DNA of 64,000 nt from Laccaria trichodermophora. Its lineage: Eukaryota; Basidiomycota; Agaricomycetes; Agaricales; Hydnangiaceae. Shown piece by piece: positions 48,789 through 59,800 of this stretch. Position numbers and translations under genes: made by a program. Numbering within the stretch: position 1 is the stretch's first letter; the number at the start of each line of letters is the position of its first letter. Under the pieces are notes generated by a model. It had not been told where the DNA came from, did no database searches, and worked only from the letters and a program-made list of their open reading frames with translations. The stretch covers positions 620,001 through 684,000 of the forward strand of contig JACTVC010000002.1 in assembly GCA_018417955.1 (NCBI GenBank), written 5' to 3'.

Positions 48789-50199
48789 ATGTCTACTTCG
48801 CCTGGTCATGATCATACGTCCACCTCTTTAGACGGCAAAGGGGGTACAGATTCAGCAGTCAAGGTAGGAAAGTCAACGGGTCCTAGCTATGGTGCGCCCT
48901 ATCCCGAAAACTCTACTGCTGGCCTAATTACTTGTGCAGTATATTACCGCCTATACACCAAACTTGGTGTATTTGAATCAAATCAACCCCTCTACAACAA
49001 CGACCGTTTCATTGGCCGCATTCCGTCAAAATCTGTTGCCCCTCCTCGTACAGTGGCGTCTCTCAAGCGGTGCTTGTGCAAACTTGAGGGCCTCTCAGAG
49101 CCCGACAAGGCGCTTGTTTTCACACCGCTCTCAAGCCCGGCACCCAAAGAAGACTCTGTCCGCCTTTCTTTATACGCTCCTTCTGGGCCAGGCGTGTCCG
49201 AACAAGATCCGATTGCGTTGGTTGTCGAGTCGGAGAAGAGGATCAAGGAGGTCACACAGTCGGACAAGCTGCCGGAACGCTCTGATGATATTGATATCCA
49301 CTATGGTAAATCTTGTTGACGTTTCTTATTCAAATAGTGCACTTATTGTGTTTTGCAGTGTACTATCGGCTATATTCATCAGAGGGAGATGAAAAGGCAA
49401 AGACGTCCTTTGACGAAACTGACAGCTCGTTAGGGCGCATTAACAGCCTCTTCGTCGCTCCCCCTCACAACGTTGAGTCTTTGAAAGCATGCATTGCAAA
49501 ATTTGAAGGCTTGGTCAATGCACCCTACAAGGACATGGAACTCTTTGAGGACGTGGATAGTGACGCCGCCATGAGCGACTCCGATGTCATATTCTTTGAA
49601 GGTGACACTCATCCGGGTAGCGATGAAGGCAATCCCGTAGCCCTTGTCAATGCAACAGCCAATGCAGCAGCGGACCAAAGCGCTAAACCTACACCTGGTA
49701 AGGTTTTCGGTGAATATCCACTGGACACTTACGCAACAAACCGTGCTCTTATAGATGGACCAGATTCAAAATTCACGACAATAGTGCGGTCAAACTATAC
49801 TTACAGTGAGTGACAATTCCTGAGATAATCCGATTCTCATCCTATAGTATCCCACAGCAAACTATAAAGCGCACAATCCCACCTGGCTGTCGATAAGAAA
49901 AGATGAGATCTTTTACACGGACGGAGTTATCCTCTCCATGAGGAGCTGCATTCTCAAAAGTATTTCTTTCCTTTTCTGCTATGTAACTGGTTGTTAACGA
50001 TTTGTCCGGACAGCTTCTTACCCAGGATACATGGCGATTAATTCGAAGGGCGAAAAAGGCTGTGAGTCTTCAATTTCCCGTTGGGCTACTGGGTGGTTAT
50101 TCACTTTCTTTGGCAGTTGTGTGTCAGGGTGAGTGGTCTCCTCCCTCTGTTGGAGTATTTGATATCCACCGTTCGCTAGGTGATGTTACTATTCTTTGA
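48789..50199 (+). CDS. Two-repeat protein with SH3-like C-terminus, tandem copy 1
   Basis: Six exons (48789-49305, 49359-49805, 49858-49959, 50014-50061, 50117-50128, 50180-50199) give 381 residues. Two internal repeats of about 50 residues share the pattern VYYRLY...GRI.S..VAPP..V.SLK.C..K.EGL (near residues 53-105 and 173-228). They are separated by an acidic Ser/Pro linker. Near the C-terminus PTWLSIRKDEIFYTDG and GYMAINSKGEKGF look like the halves of an SH3-like barrel. The function is unknown; I know the repeat only as a pattern seen in mushroom hypothetical proteins. The 5' flank (from about 48455) is also duplicated in front of copy 2. An 18-nt in-frame stretch before the first VYYRLY replaces what is a 28-nt intron-like gap in copy 2. 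Confidence 0.75.
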
Positions 50200-51373
50200 T
50201 TCGAGAGCGTTCTTCAAGCTAGGATCCTGTCTGATGGAGTGCCCGCTCGTTCCAGTTCCACAACCTTCTCTTCCCTCTTTTCTCCTTCGCTTAACCGCCC
50301 CCTCACGCCGCCCCGGAGCCTCCTCACGATACTCAGCAGCCCTCTGCACCTCCCTGACCCTCTCATTCATCCCCTCGATCCTCTCCTGTATAGCTGCCGA
50401 TCGAAGTTCCGTTTGGACTAGCGCTTCTTGGGGGCTGTGAATGTTACCCGGAGGGCAGTCAGGTTTAAGTCTGCGTTTGAGGCGTACGGACGATTGAAAG
50501 GGTGGTTGTTTGGGGCGAAGGAGGGGCATACCTGGTTCTTGGACTTGTTCTGTCCGTCAGGTTCACGATGTCGAGGTGGGCCAAGGTCGAATATGGTCCA
50601 TAAATCTTGTTTCCTGTCTACTTCGTCTTCCATTTTCTTCTCGTTTGGTTTCTCTCTCGCCTTTCGTGCTTTGAGCTTTCCCTTCTACGACTTCTTCGGG
50701 CATTGCTTCGGCTTTCCCTTTCCCTCCGTCCTTCTCCTTTCCTTTGTTGTCGTCAACAGTGAGTAACACCCCCACGCAACGGGAACAAGGGACCTAATTG
50801 TCGAACGCCGAACGTGGTGTGGTAGTAAGCGAATTCGGCGACCATATAAATATTATACTGGGGCCCATGTAGCTATCTTTGTTGGTCGGATAGAATATGA
50901 GAGTGCACCGGAATCGATAACAGAGGTTTGGGAATTTGTGCAAGTTTCGAGCGCATCATGATGATCGATGAAGGTCGCCGTTTCCACATCTCAGCCCTCC
51001 ACGACTTCCACTCCTGAATAACCATTCTACTATTCCTCCCAGCGCCACACCAGGACTGTATCATCAGCCTTCAATTCCCCACTCCCCATGTATACGTGGC
51101 TTGTCATGAATTCGAACTCGCGCTCTGACGCTCTTCTTACTTTTCACTGGGGAAGTTGGGATTTTGAGAGGCCAGTGCATGGACGGAGGGAGGGCGGAGC
51201 TACTCGTTCAACTTGAGTATATCCTATGTCCTTTTGACAGCAGGGTGACGGTTGATGCAAAAGCACCACACAATGTTCATGGATGAGTGCCTGATGATCA
51301 TCAAGCCAAGGCATGTCCAATAACTCTTTGCTTAAATCGTCCATCTTGCTAATATTTCAACAGGTTCTGGTCG
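50200..51373. other. Spacer between tandem copies, with possible minus-strand relic
   Basis: About 50975-51373 repeats the 5' flank of copy 1 and so probably holds the promoter of copy 2. The part at 50200-50780 is not in the duplication. Its minus strand reads a charged, helix-prone segment (IQERIEGMNERVREVQRAAE) followed upstream by Lys/Glu-rich sequence. That could be the remnant of another gene, not recognised. Confidence 0.4.
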
Positions 51374-52716
51374 ATGTCTACTCCGCCCGGCTATGATCAT
51401 ACGATCAGTTCCACGCCCCATCTAGACGGTAAAGGGGGTACAGGTTCAGCAGCAAAAGTAGAAAAGTCAACGAAAAGGATGGGACCTAGCTATGGTGCAC
51501 CCTCTCCCGAAAAATCTACTGCTGGTCTCAATGGTCTAATCTACTCATGCAGTATATTACCGTCTATATACCAAACTCGGTGCATTTGAATCAAATCACC
51601 CTCTCTACCACAACAACCGTTTCATTGGCCGCATTCCGTCAAAATCTGTTACCCCTCCTCGTACAGTGGCGTCTATAAAGCGGTGCCTGTGCAAACTTGA
51701 GGGCCTCTCGCAGCCCGACAAGGCGCTTGTTTTCACACCGCTTTCAAGCCCAGCACCCGAAGAAGACTCTGTCCGCCTCTCTTTGTACGCTCCTTCTGGG
51801 CCAGGCCTGTCTGAACAAGATCCGATCGCGTTGGTTGTCGAGTCGGAGAAGAGGATCAAGGAGGTCACACAGTCGGACAAGCTGCCAAAATGCTCTGATG
51901 ATACTGATATCCACTATGGTAAGTTTTGTCGACGTCTCCTAGCCTTGAAATAGTGCACTTATTGGATTTGCAGTGTACTATCGTGTCTATTCATCAGAGG
52001 GAGAAGAAAAGGCAAAGACGTCCTTTGACGAAACTGACAGCTCGTTAGGGCGCATCAACAGCCTCTTCGTTGCTCCCCCTCACAACGCTGGGTCTTTGAA
52101 AGCATGCATCGCAAAATTTGAAGGCCTGGTCAATGCACTCTATATGGAACTCTTTCAAGACGTGGATGGTGACGCTGCCATGGGCGACACTGATGTTATA
52201 TCCTTCCAAGGTGGCACTTATCCGGGTAGCGATCAAGGCAATCCCGTAGCTGCAGTCGCAGCATTCACGAAGCGCGCCCGGTTACTTTATACTTGCAGTG
52301 AGTAATAGTTTTCGAGATAATCCAACTCTCATCCTATAGTATTCCACCGCAGGCTACAAACAGAACAAACCCACCTGGCTATCAATTAACAAAGATGAGA
52401 TTGTTTACACGGATGGAGTTATCATCTCCGTGAGGAGCCCCTCTACCAACCGTATTTCTTTCCTTTTTTGCTTCGTCACCAGGATGTTGATATTTTGTTG
52501 GAACAGAGTTTTGTCTAGGATACATGGTGATTAATTCAAATGATGAGAAAGGCTGTGAGTCTCCAATTTGCCTTTGGGTTATTATAACTAGGTGGTCGTT
52601 GATCTTCTTTTGCAGTTGTGCCAGAGGGTGAGTGATCTCTTTGCCCCCCTGTCAGAGTATTTGATATCCACCGTTTTCCAGGTTGTGTTGATCTGATTAT
52701 GTCTGTCAGGACTTAG
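51374..52716 (+). CDS. Two-repeat protein with SH3-like C-terminus, tandem copy 2
   Basis: Exons 51374-51524, 51553-51918, 51974-52297, 52353-52451, 52507-52554, 52616-52627 and 52682-52716 give 344 residues, provided the 28 nt at 51525-51552 are removed. That gap starts GT, ends CAG and contains a CTAAT branch-like site, but 28 nt is very short for an intron. If it is retained the frame is lost and the protein stops at 51587-51589. Repeats are as in copy 1 (VYYRVYSSEGEEKAK begins the second). The C-terminus is GYMVINSNDEKGFVPEGCVDLI, the more standard SH3-like ending. The copies match closely in the repeat exons and differ most in the linkers. Confidence 0.65.
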
Positions 52717-52957
52717 GCTCAGAAGGGGTCGACGTGCTGGTACCGTAGATCTATCGATACGTAATGAAGAACAAATCATGAAAAATCGAATTGCCGACCG
52801 TCGAAGCTTTCAGAAAGAGATTCAAGTGAACTGATACTTACATCATAAAGTAAAAGGAGCAAAAACCCAAAACTCTCGCATACGCGCGCCTTCATTTATT
52901 CAATTCCCCTTTAGCTAGCGAGGTCTCAAATCAATCATTCAAGCAAGTTCAAGGCCC

Positions 52958-54392
52958 TGCTCTAGACTCGTGACCAGTCCTTATATGAGGAAACCCTCGA
53001 TATAAGGACTGGAAAACCGGGTATTGCCGGCTCGTGTCGCGCGCTATGATCGAAAGTGGGGCTTTCGCACATCACCGAAGTTCCGTGTATAGTAAAAGAT
53101 CTCAAATAGGAAGGTGTATTTTGGTAGAGGACTTTCGACGCGACAACCATTTTGTAGTATTCATTTGGCTGGACAAGGCTCTCGAGATGAGAAGAAAACA
53201 AACTGAGCAGGGCCTCGGCTGCGTCAGATTCATGCTGTGTAGGAGCCTTCAGTGGGATTCGAGACAGCGAAATGGGAGAACAGAGAGTGTATTATGGGGC
53301 TGGACCAGCTTGTGTTCTAACCACATATAAGAATAACGATATATGTCTGGGAGTATAATTACGATGGAAAAGGTTATCCCAAGCAGCATATCCTCCCCTA
53401 TCCATGTGCACCTCAGTCTCCATTGTCTGGGGGGTTGGTATCCCATAAGCAACAGTCGTCGAACTCTGACTTGGCTGAGCGCTAGTGGCTGGCATGTTGA
53501 GGTCCCATTTGAAAAGGTGGGTCTTTCGAACGTGCAAGCCGTTGGAGCTGGACCCTTGTTGCGATTTCCGCTGAAGCTTTCGTTCTGCCAAGGTGGGGGC
53601 TGAATCGTGGTTGGTGGGGCTGAATCGTGGGTGGTGTGCGTCGTCGTGGGCGGTGGGTGTCGTTTGTGGTTTCTGGACGTCATTTGGGGGTGGCGGGTCG
53701 TTCGCCGATGCGGGGTGGCTCTTGTGTCATGGGTCATGTCGTAGGGTGGGGAAAAGCAACGACGACGTCGTTCGTCGTCTGGTTGCCACATCGCAGTCAG
53801 CGATGTGGCACCTGGTTTGTGTCAGAAGGGGAGCTGGGAGGGGTTGTCGTGCTTACCTGGGCACCGTCGTCGCCTCCCATCCATCTGGTGCGCTCGCCGT
53901 GTGACGTCGCATTGCCATGTCATTCTTGTGGTGCCGGGGTGGTTGTGGGTGGTCAGTAACGACGTTGTGTATCGTCGTGCGTCGTCAGCGTCATCGTTGT
54001 CATTGTAGCGGACGGTCGCAGTTTGAGACGGGCGGTGGTGGATGGTGGTGGTAGTGGTGCCAGGTAAGGCGAAGCTCGTGGTCGGTGGTTGCAGAGGCAC
54101 ATTTTCTTGTTGTCGTGGAGGAAGCGTTGCTCAGAAAGATCCCTTTGGGGCATTTTATGAGACCAGCGATGGGAGGAGGAGCGAAAGAGTAGTGGTTGTC
54201 GACATTCTCTGTTGTGGTCCCTGCCAAAATCCACCTTCCTTTTTGAGGTCTTTTACTTTTTACGGAACTACGGTGATGTCCGAAGGCCCACTTTCGATCA
54301 TAGCGCGCGACACGAGCCGGCAATACCCGCTTTACAGGTCCTAGAATCGTGAGTTTACGAACATGATAGGGCCTGTCACAGGTCTAGCCCTG
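52958..54392. mobile_element. Non-autonomous element with long TIRs carrying terminal hairpins
   Basis: The two ends are inverted repeats of well over 100 bp. A core of 42 identical bases (left from 53019, right ending 54329) begins gggtattgccggctcgtgtc, and the match continues inward past the bases read tttcgcacatcaccgaagtt. Outside the core, the left end has a near-perfect hairpin at 52974-53012 (13-bp arms ccagtccttatat, extended by a GAGG/CCTC pair). The right end has a similar imperfect palindrome at 54334-54376. The interior is strongly G/T-rich on the plus strand (53590-54080) and codes for nothing recognisable. The superfamily is unknown; no target duplication could be fixed. Confidence 0.75.
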
Positions 54393-54862
54393 CTCCTCCT
54401 CGCCAACGAACTCCATGGCCCAGCCTCAGTCAACCTCCTCACAAGCACCTTTTACACGCCAACGCCAGCTCGGATATTGTGAACCCTGCCACATAGAATC
54501 TGCAGCCTGAGATCAAGCTGCGGCCTGCGAGAAAGCAGTCAACTCAATTGCACGATGACTTGGGAAATTATCAAGGGCAGCTCCAGGTTTGGACTTTGGA
54601 CTGTGAGTTCCATGACGGGGAGGAGTCAGAATTCCCCATGGCGAACTGGCAACCAGGCTTTAGGACCGGGAGATCATTGGATCTGACAAATTGACAGAAA
54701 ATAAACTCAAAGAGGATCACGGGCAGTGAATTCACAGAGAAGGCTCTGTGGATGAATCTCACTATTCGTAGGTAACGATCAACAACACATAAAAAGAATA
54801 TATATCTTTGACACAATGTATATTCATATCCTCCCCACAACCTCCCCTCACCCTCTCTTATG
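54393..54862. other. No gene seen
   Basis: Spacer between the TIR element and the ribosomal protein relic. Nothing recognisable. Confidence 0.45.
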
Positions 54863-55035
54863 TGCAATAAGAGTTGAAGCAGTAGCAGCATCATACTTGA
54901 ATGTTGGTGTGATCTGCTGCTTGGTCTTATAATACCTTGCAAGACTATGAATCCTAGACTTGATAAGGATAAGATGGAACTTGGAGTCCTTGTCCTTCAG
55001 GCTGTTGACTTCGAGATCATAGCACTGCTGTGGCA
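54863..55035 (-). pseudogene. rps13: Relic of 40S ribosomal protein S13 (uS15)
   Basis: The minus strand reads [17 protein letters not shown], then LARYYKT, then [15 protein letters not shown]. This is the conserved C-terminal end of eukaryotic S13 (uS15), including the SRIHxLARYYK rRNA-contact segment and the TASTLxA terminus. Deviations from the family, such as Arg to His after KF and Arg to Ser before LARYYK, the lost stop after the last Ala, and a frameshift just upstream at about 55000, show that it is not functional. No exon for the N-terminal half is visible, so this is a broken or captured fragment. Confidence 0.75.
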
Positions 55036-55152
55036 AGCAGCTGCAGATAGTAATAACTTTCACAATACAAGCATTGTGATGAAATAAAGGTACTTGGTCC
55101 ACTGTACAGAGGAATATTCCAAAGAAGATCCACATTAAACTTCAGAGTGCTT

Positions 55153-55494
55153 TCATCTACTGAAATCACTTTTTCTGAGTGATTTCAACTCCTTACAACT
55201 AGGAAGATCAAATGCCAATGGTATCTTATCCCAATAATCACCATGAGCTGCTTCATATGCACTCATGCAAGCCAAACTGCAGGGTGCACACAGCCCTCTA
55301 TAATGCTTCTCCTTCAACCACTTCCGATTCCACCAACACCCCAAGGTGTGAATATTCCTGCTTGCTGGTTTCCTCTGGGTAGTCAACAGTCTGATCTCAT
55401 GTGCTTGCCCAATCTTGTACAAGGCACATTTTCCCCAATGTAGACATTCTGAACAGGGGGGCATCCCCAGTAGCCTAATCATCATATGCCACAT
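55153..55494 (-). pseudogene. C-terminal relic of an F-box-type protein
   Basis: The frame reads a Cys-rich tail: CSECLHWGKC, then GLCAPCSLACMSAYEAAHGDYWDKIPLAF followed by LPSCKEL (shown here in pieces). A C-x2-C-x3-C cluster, then a W-x-K/A-L/I-P-x-x-F-x-LP helix, is the usual ending of a class of mushroom F-box proteins. No F-box or other upstream exon was found, and the flanks are repeats. It probably travelled with repeat DNA or is what remains of an overrun gene. Confidence 0.5.
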
Positions 55495-55619
55495 CCATTA
55501 TGTCAAGGTTTCTTGCACCCACCAAGACGTTCTGTAAAATGATCACAGACTGGGACTGTTCCACCAGGGCATTCAGTAGATACACTATGGAACCATAACA
55601 ACAGAAATTGACAATTGTC

Positions 55620-55995
55620 CCAATAAGTCATATGGCTACCCCAATGGGCCCAATTACAAATGATGTTATGATACTGTACATTGGCCCAATGACATAAGTA
55701 TATGTATATTTGATTGTTGGGCCCAATATAGCTGCTGCATCAAAGCTAAGGGTTTATAGATTGGCCACATGGCTTAAATGGGGGTAATTTTGACCATCAA
55801 TAAATCATTGTATTAGGCTACAGTTGATAGTTGGGCCCAACATAGGTAAAGGTTAATGGTCAAGGTTGGGCCCAATGACACAATTATTAAGCTACAGTTG
55901 AAGGTTGGGCCCAATGGCAAAATTCATATAATATGGCTTGTATGTTGGGCCCATGGATCAATATACATTATAGTTCCATAGGTTAGCCCAATGAT
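55620..55995. repeat. Field of palindromic GGGCCC motifs
   Basis: Six GGGCCC hexamers, mostly inside ttgggcccaa, start near 55645, 55718, 55831, 55866, 55905 and 55945. They are embedded in AT-rich sequence that is itself repetitive (variants of taggctacagttgatagttg recur). Degenerate versions (ttggcccaat, ttagcccaat) fill some gaps. No gene is associated. Confidence 0.65.
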
Positions 55996-55999
55996 TCTT

Positions 56000-56820
56000 T
56001 GGATTTTTGGGGTTGGAGCTTTGTTCCGTTACGACTGGCCCCACAGACCAGCTGTTTATCCAGACAGCTGCAGACCAACTATTGTCCATTACAGCCATGG
56101 ACCATCTGTCCCTTACATCCAGGGCCTTTCAGGCCCATGACAGTTCTGTTACCTGCTTTCATTGTACCTGTGGATCACCTGTTCTGTTGCACCCCTGGTC
56201 TGAAAGTTGTTCTGTTATACCCACAGGCCAGGCCTGCTTTTGTTAGACCTGCAGACTACCTGTTGCTTGGCTCATTCATGCACCAAAAACTCTGTCCTGT
56301 CACACCTGTGGACCAACAATTGGTCTGTCACACCTGCAGACTAACAATTGGTCTGTCACACCCATGGACTAATGATTGTTCCATCACACCCATGGACCAA
56401 AAATTGTTCCATCACACTCACAGATGAACAATTGCATTACACCCATGGCAGATGACTTGTTGCTCTGTTGGACCCATGGGCCAACAGGTCTTCTGTGGTC
56501 CCCACAGGCCATGCCTTTTGTTAAGCCCATTGGTCCATTACACCCAGACTAAGTTGTTCTGTTATGCCTGCAGGCCAGGCCTGCTTTTGTTAGGCCCATG
56601 GACCACCTTTTGCTTGGCTCATTCATGGACCAAAAACTCTGTCCTGTCACACCCATGGACCAACAATTGTTCCATCACACCCACAGATGAACAATTGTGT
56701 TACACCTGTGGCAGATGACTTGTTGCTCCATTGGACCCATGGGCCAACAGGTCTTCTGTGGTACCCATGGGCCACACCATTTGTTGAGCCCATTGGTCCG
56801 TTACATCCACAGGCCACTGG
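56000..56820. repeat. Minisatellite and larger tandem duplication
   Basis: The short unit is a variant of cccatggaccaacaattg followed by ttccatcacac, repeated many times. On a larger scale, 56207-56520 and about 56555-56815 are copies with an internal deletion; both contain cttggctcattcatg and gatgacttgttgct blocks. The long plus-strand open frames here simply follow the repeat and are not genes. Confidence 0.75.
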
Positions 56821-56845
56821 CTAGAGCTCTGTGGACATGAATATC

Positions 56846-59800
56846 CAGATTGTATTTAACATGCTGAATGTCATTGCCCCAAAAATGCAGCTGAAAAAAT
56901 GTCTGGATTTGTGATTAACTTGGTGAACATCACTGCTCCAAAAATGCAGCTGAAAAAACATCTGGATTTGTATTAGTGCAACAGTGTCCAAAATTTTGGA
57001 TGTAATTTTGACATGGACCAGACACCCCCTGTGGAATACTTTGATGTCCAAAATTCTAGACTACAAAATTTTGTAATGACCAGTTGAACTCAGGCAGAAC
57101 ACTCTCAATTCTTAACCGATTTGGATGTTCTTGGGCTCATTTGGACAGGTAAACCTGTGGGGTTATGGGTACAGGTACTCTACAGGTCGTGTGTGGGCCA
57201 CTTGTCCTATATTTATATGTTTTTTAGTGTCTTTGATCATGAATGAGTATATGGGTTCATGGGTCTATGGTTGTAGGAGTGAAAAGGGTGGACATTTTGC
57301 CATTGCTGTATAATTGGTTTCTTATGTATAAGTATATATATGATCATGGAGATATGGTTCAAGGAGTGAGAATGACAAAGTTCAATCTTACAGCTGATTT
57401 CAGATCTATGTGGAATTCCCCCCCCAAAAAAAGAGCCTGGGACCCCAGAATCAAATGACATAATAATTTCACATCCGCAATTCTAACATGCCTCTTGAAG
57501 TTTCATTTGAGTTCAGTTCTTTCTACCAGAGTCCAGGATGCCTCCTAGAACTGTATCATGAGATCTCCTACACAGTTTAAATGTTTTCTGTAGACTTGAT
57601 GTTCAAGTAGCATGATCAGGCACTGTTACAAATACATCAATCCTTGCTACACTAAGTGTTCAATTGAAGAGAAAGCAAGAGAGGTCAAAATACAAATCAT
57701 GAACATGAAGAAAAGCCTAGTTAGAGGGCTATAAGCTGTTGCCATCTTTGTCACCATTGAGAATTGGAACTAGACCATGCAGAAGAGGAAAAGTCATCTT
57801 CAAGTCTTTTGGATAATACCAGGTAGAGTCTGCGTTGGGGCCGATATCACCTTCCAAACTCTGGGTGGAAGGTCGAAAATATGGCAAACCTGATCTGGGA
57901 AGTAACATGTGGATTGTGGTGATTTGCATGGATAAGAAGCTGTGTGACATTCATGGTTAGAGCCTGCAATGTGTTTGGAGGATGAGATGGCCAGGGAGAA
58001 ATGATCTTGTGGTGCCTGAACCAAAAACCATCCAAGATCCACCTTCAGAGTAGGACTTTTCAAGCCACATTCTTTTGTTTGGAGGGGTTTGAAGCAGCTT
58101 CATGACAAGCAGAGTACCTTCAAGCAGTTCATGGCAATGCTTTGAGGCACATTCTAGTTCTGCTTTCCATTAGAATGGCACAGTATGTTCAAGATGGAGA
58201 ACATCTTCAGCACTAGATATCATACAATGGATCAGGGACAAGAATTGTGAGGATACAGTAAACATACTTGGCAGGATGGACTTGTCATGGTTGAAGGTCT
58301 TTGCCTGTCTTTGCCTTGATATCCTTCGTTTGTTTCTTGCCTTTGCCAGTGGTGCCAGACTTGTAGAATGTGAGGCAAGCAACAAGGGAAAGATCAATTC
58401 CAGTAGGTTCAAAATCACTAGCAAAAGTGTCTGCCCCAATGAAAAGAAACTTGGTAGATGCGACTGAGTAAGTGCAAATGAGAATGATGATCATGGACCA
58501 TTGGTTCAGGGTCCCAGCCAGCTGAAGCTAATAGGTACAAACAGCTGATTTTTTTTTTGCGATTCCACATAGATTTGAAATCAGCTGTAAAACCAAGTGA
58601 AATACCACAATATCAAATTGTCCATCCTTTTCACTCCTTCAATGATAGTCCCATGAACCTACACTAACTGGGCAAAAAGATTGTCTGGTCAATTTTTGAA
58701 CAAAGTTGGTGCTGTAACACAAGAACAAAACATTTTAAGAACCAAGCTCTGGTGCATGGAACATAGCTAAGGAGGTGTAGATTGTACATACCAAGTCTGG
58801 GGATGAACAAATGAAAACTCAGGATAAGGCAGGGCATTTACTGTGACAACTTCCAAAAATGGGATCTGACAAAATGGGAAATTCTGAATGACTGCAATTT
58901 ATTGAAAGCAATTCACCATTTGAAGAAGAGATATTTTGAACACTGGATCTCCCTGCTATTGTCATAAGCCCTATAAAGTTTTTGAGATATAAAATTCTAT
59001 AGTCTCCCGAAAAAGGTAAATTTGAATTGATTCCTCTCTTTGGACATTTCCAATTGCAAATATTGCCCAGGATTGATAGGAAAAGGTATCTATTGGCATA
59101 GTATTGTACAGATATATAACTGTTACCATTGCATGATCCAATCTGACCACATTCACAGGAATAAAGCATGCAAAGGCTAATTAATCTTCAACAAACTGTG
59201 AAAATCAAGAGACATATAGTCAATATGGTTCCCAGAAACCCTGCTTCCAAGGGGTAACAGCCAATATAGGTGTTCTGAAATGTCAATGCTAAGTGCTTCT
59301 ACCTATCTCTCGAGCTTTGGGCATAGATGTTTCTCAAATGGCCCACAAAGCTCACTAAAGCATGACAGAGAGATTTCCAAATCACACCTAGAAAGGTCTG
59401 GGGGTCTCAGATCCTTGTATAAATAGAACCTCTGTTTATTTCTTTGGGATAGTGTTACTAGGCATGAGAAGTGCCTTGTGAAATATTTTCAGCCCCAATT
59501 CACCAAGAAAAATGTCAAGGATTGGTCCAGGATGATTGCTCTATGCAAAATATACTTTTTTTGTGGACTTTTCAAGTTATTCCCAGTGCAAATTTATTTG
59601 CTATCATGCTATATCTCAAGCATTGCTTAAAAGACATCCTGAGTTTCCATGGATTAAATCAAAAGGATGGTAGCATTTTTTCTTCTTCCAGAAAAGAAGA
59701 ACAAATGTTGTAGATGCTTGTTTACTTCCAGAAAAACTCTGAAAATTAGCTTCTACAGATATCATGCAATGTTCATTTTGACATTTCTACATACCTTTTG

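Noticed and set aside
50176..50529. Minus-strand 117-codon frame between the tandem genes as a full gene
   Set aside because: It has a charged helical composition only and overlaps the end of tandem copy 1. It was kept only as a possible relic in the spacer entry.
53593..54344. Several long frames on both strands
   Set aside because: They follow the G/T-skewed interior of the TIR element and have no start, splice or domain support.
55999..56427. 142-codon open frame on the plus strand
   Set aside because: It is produced entirely by a short tandem repeat.
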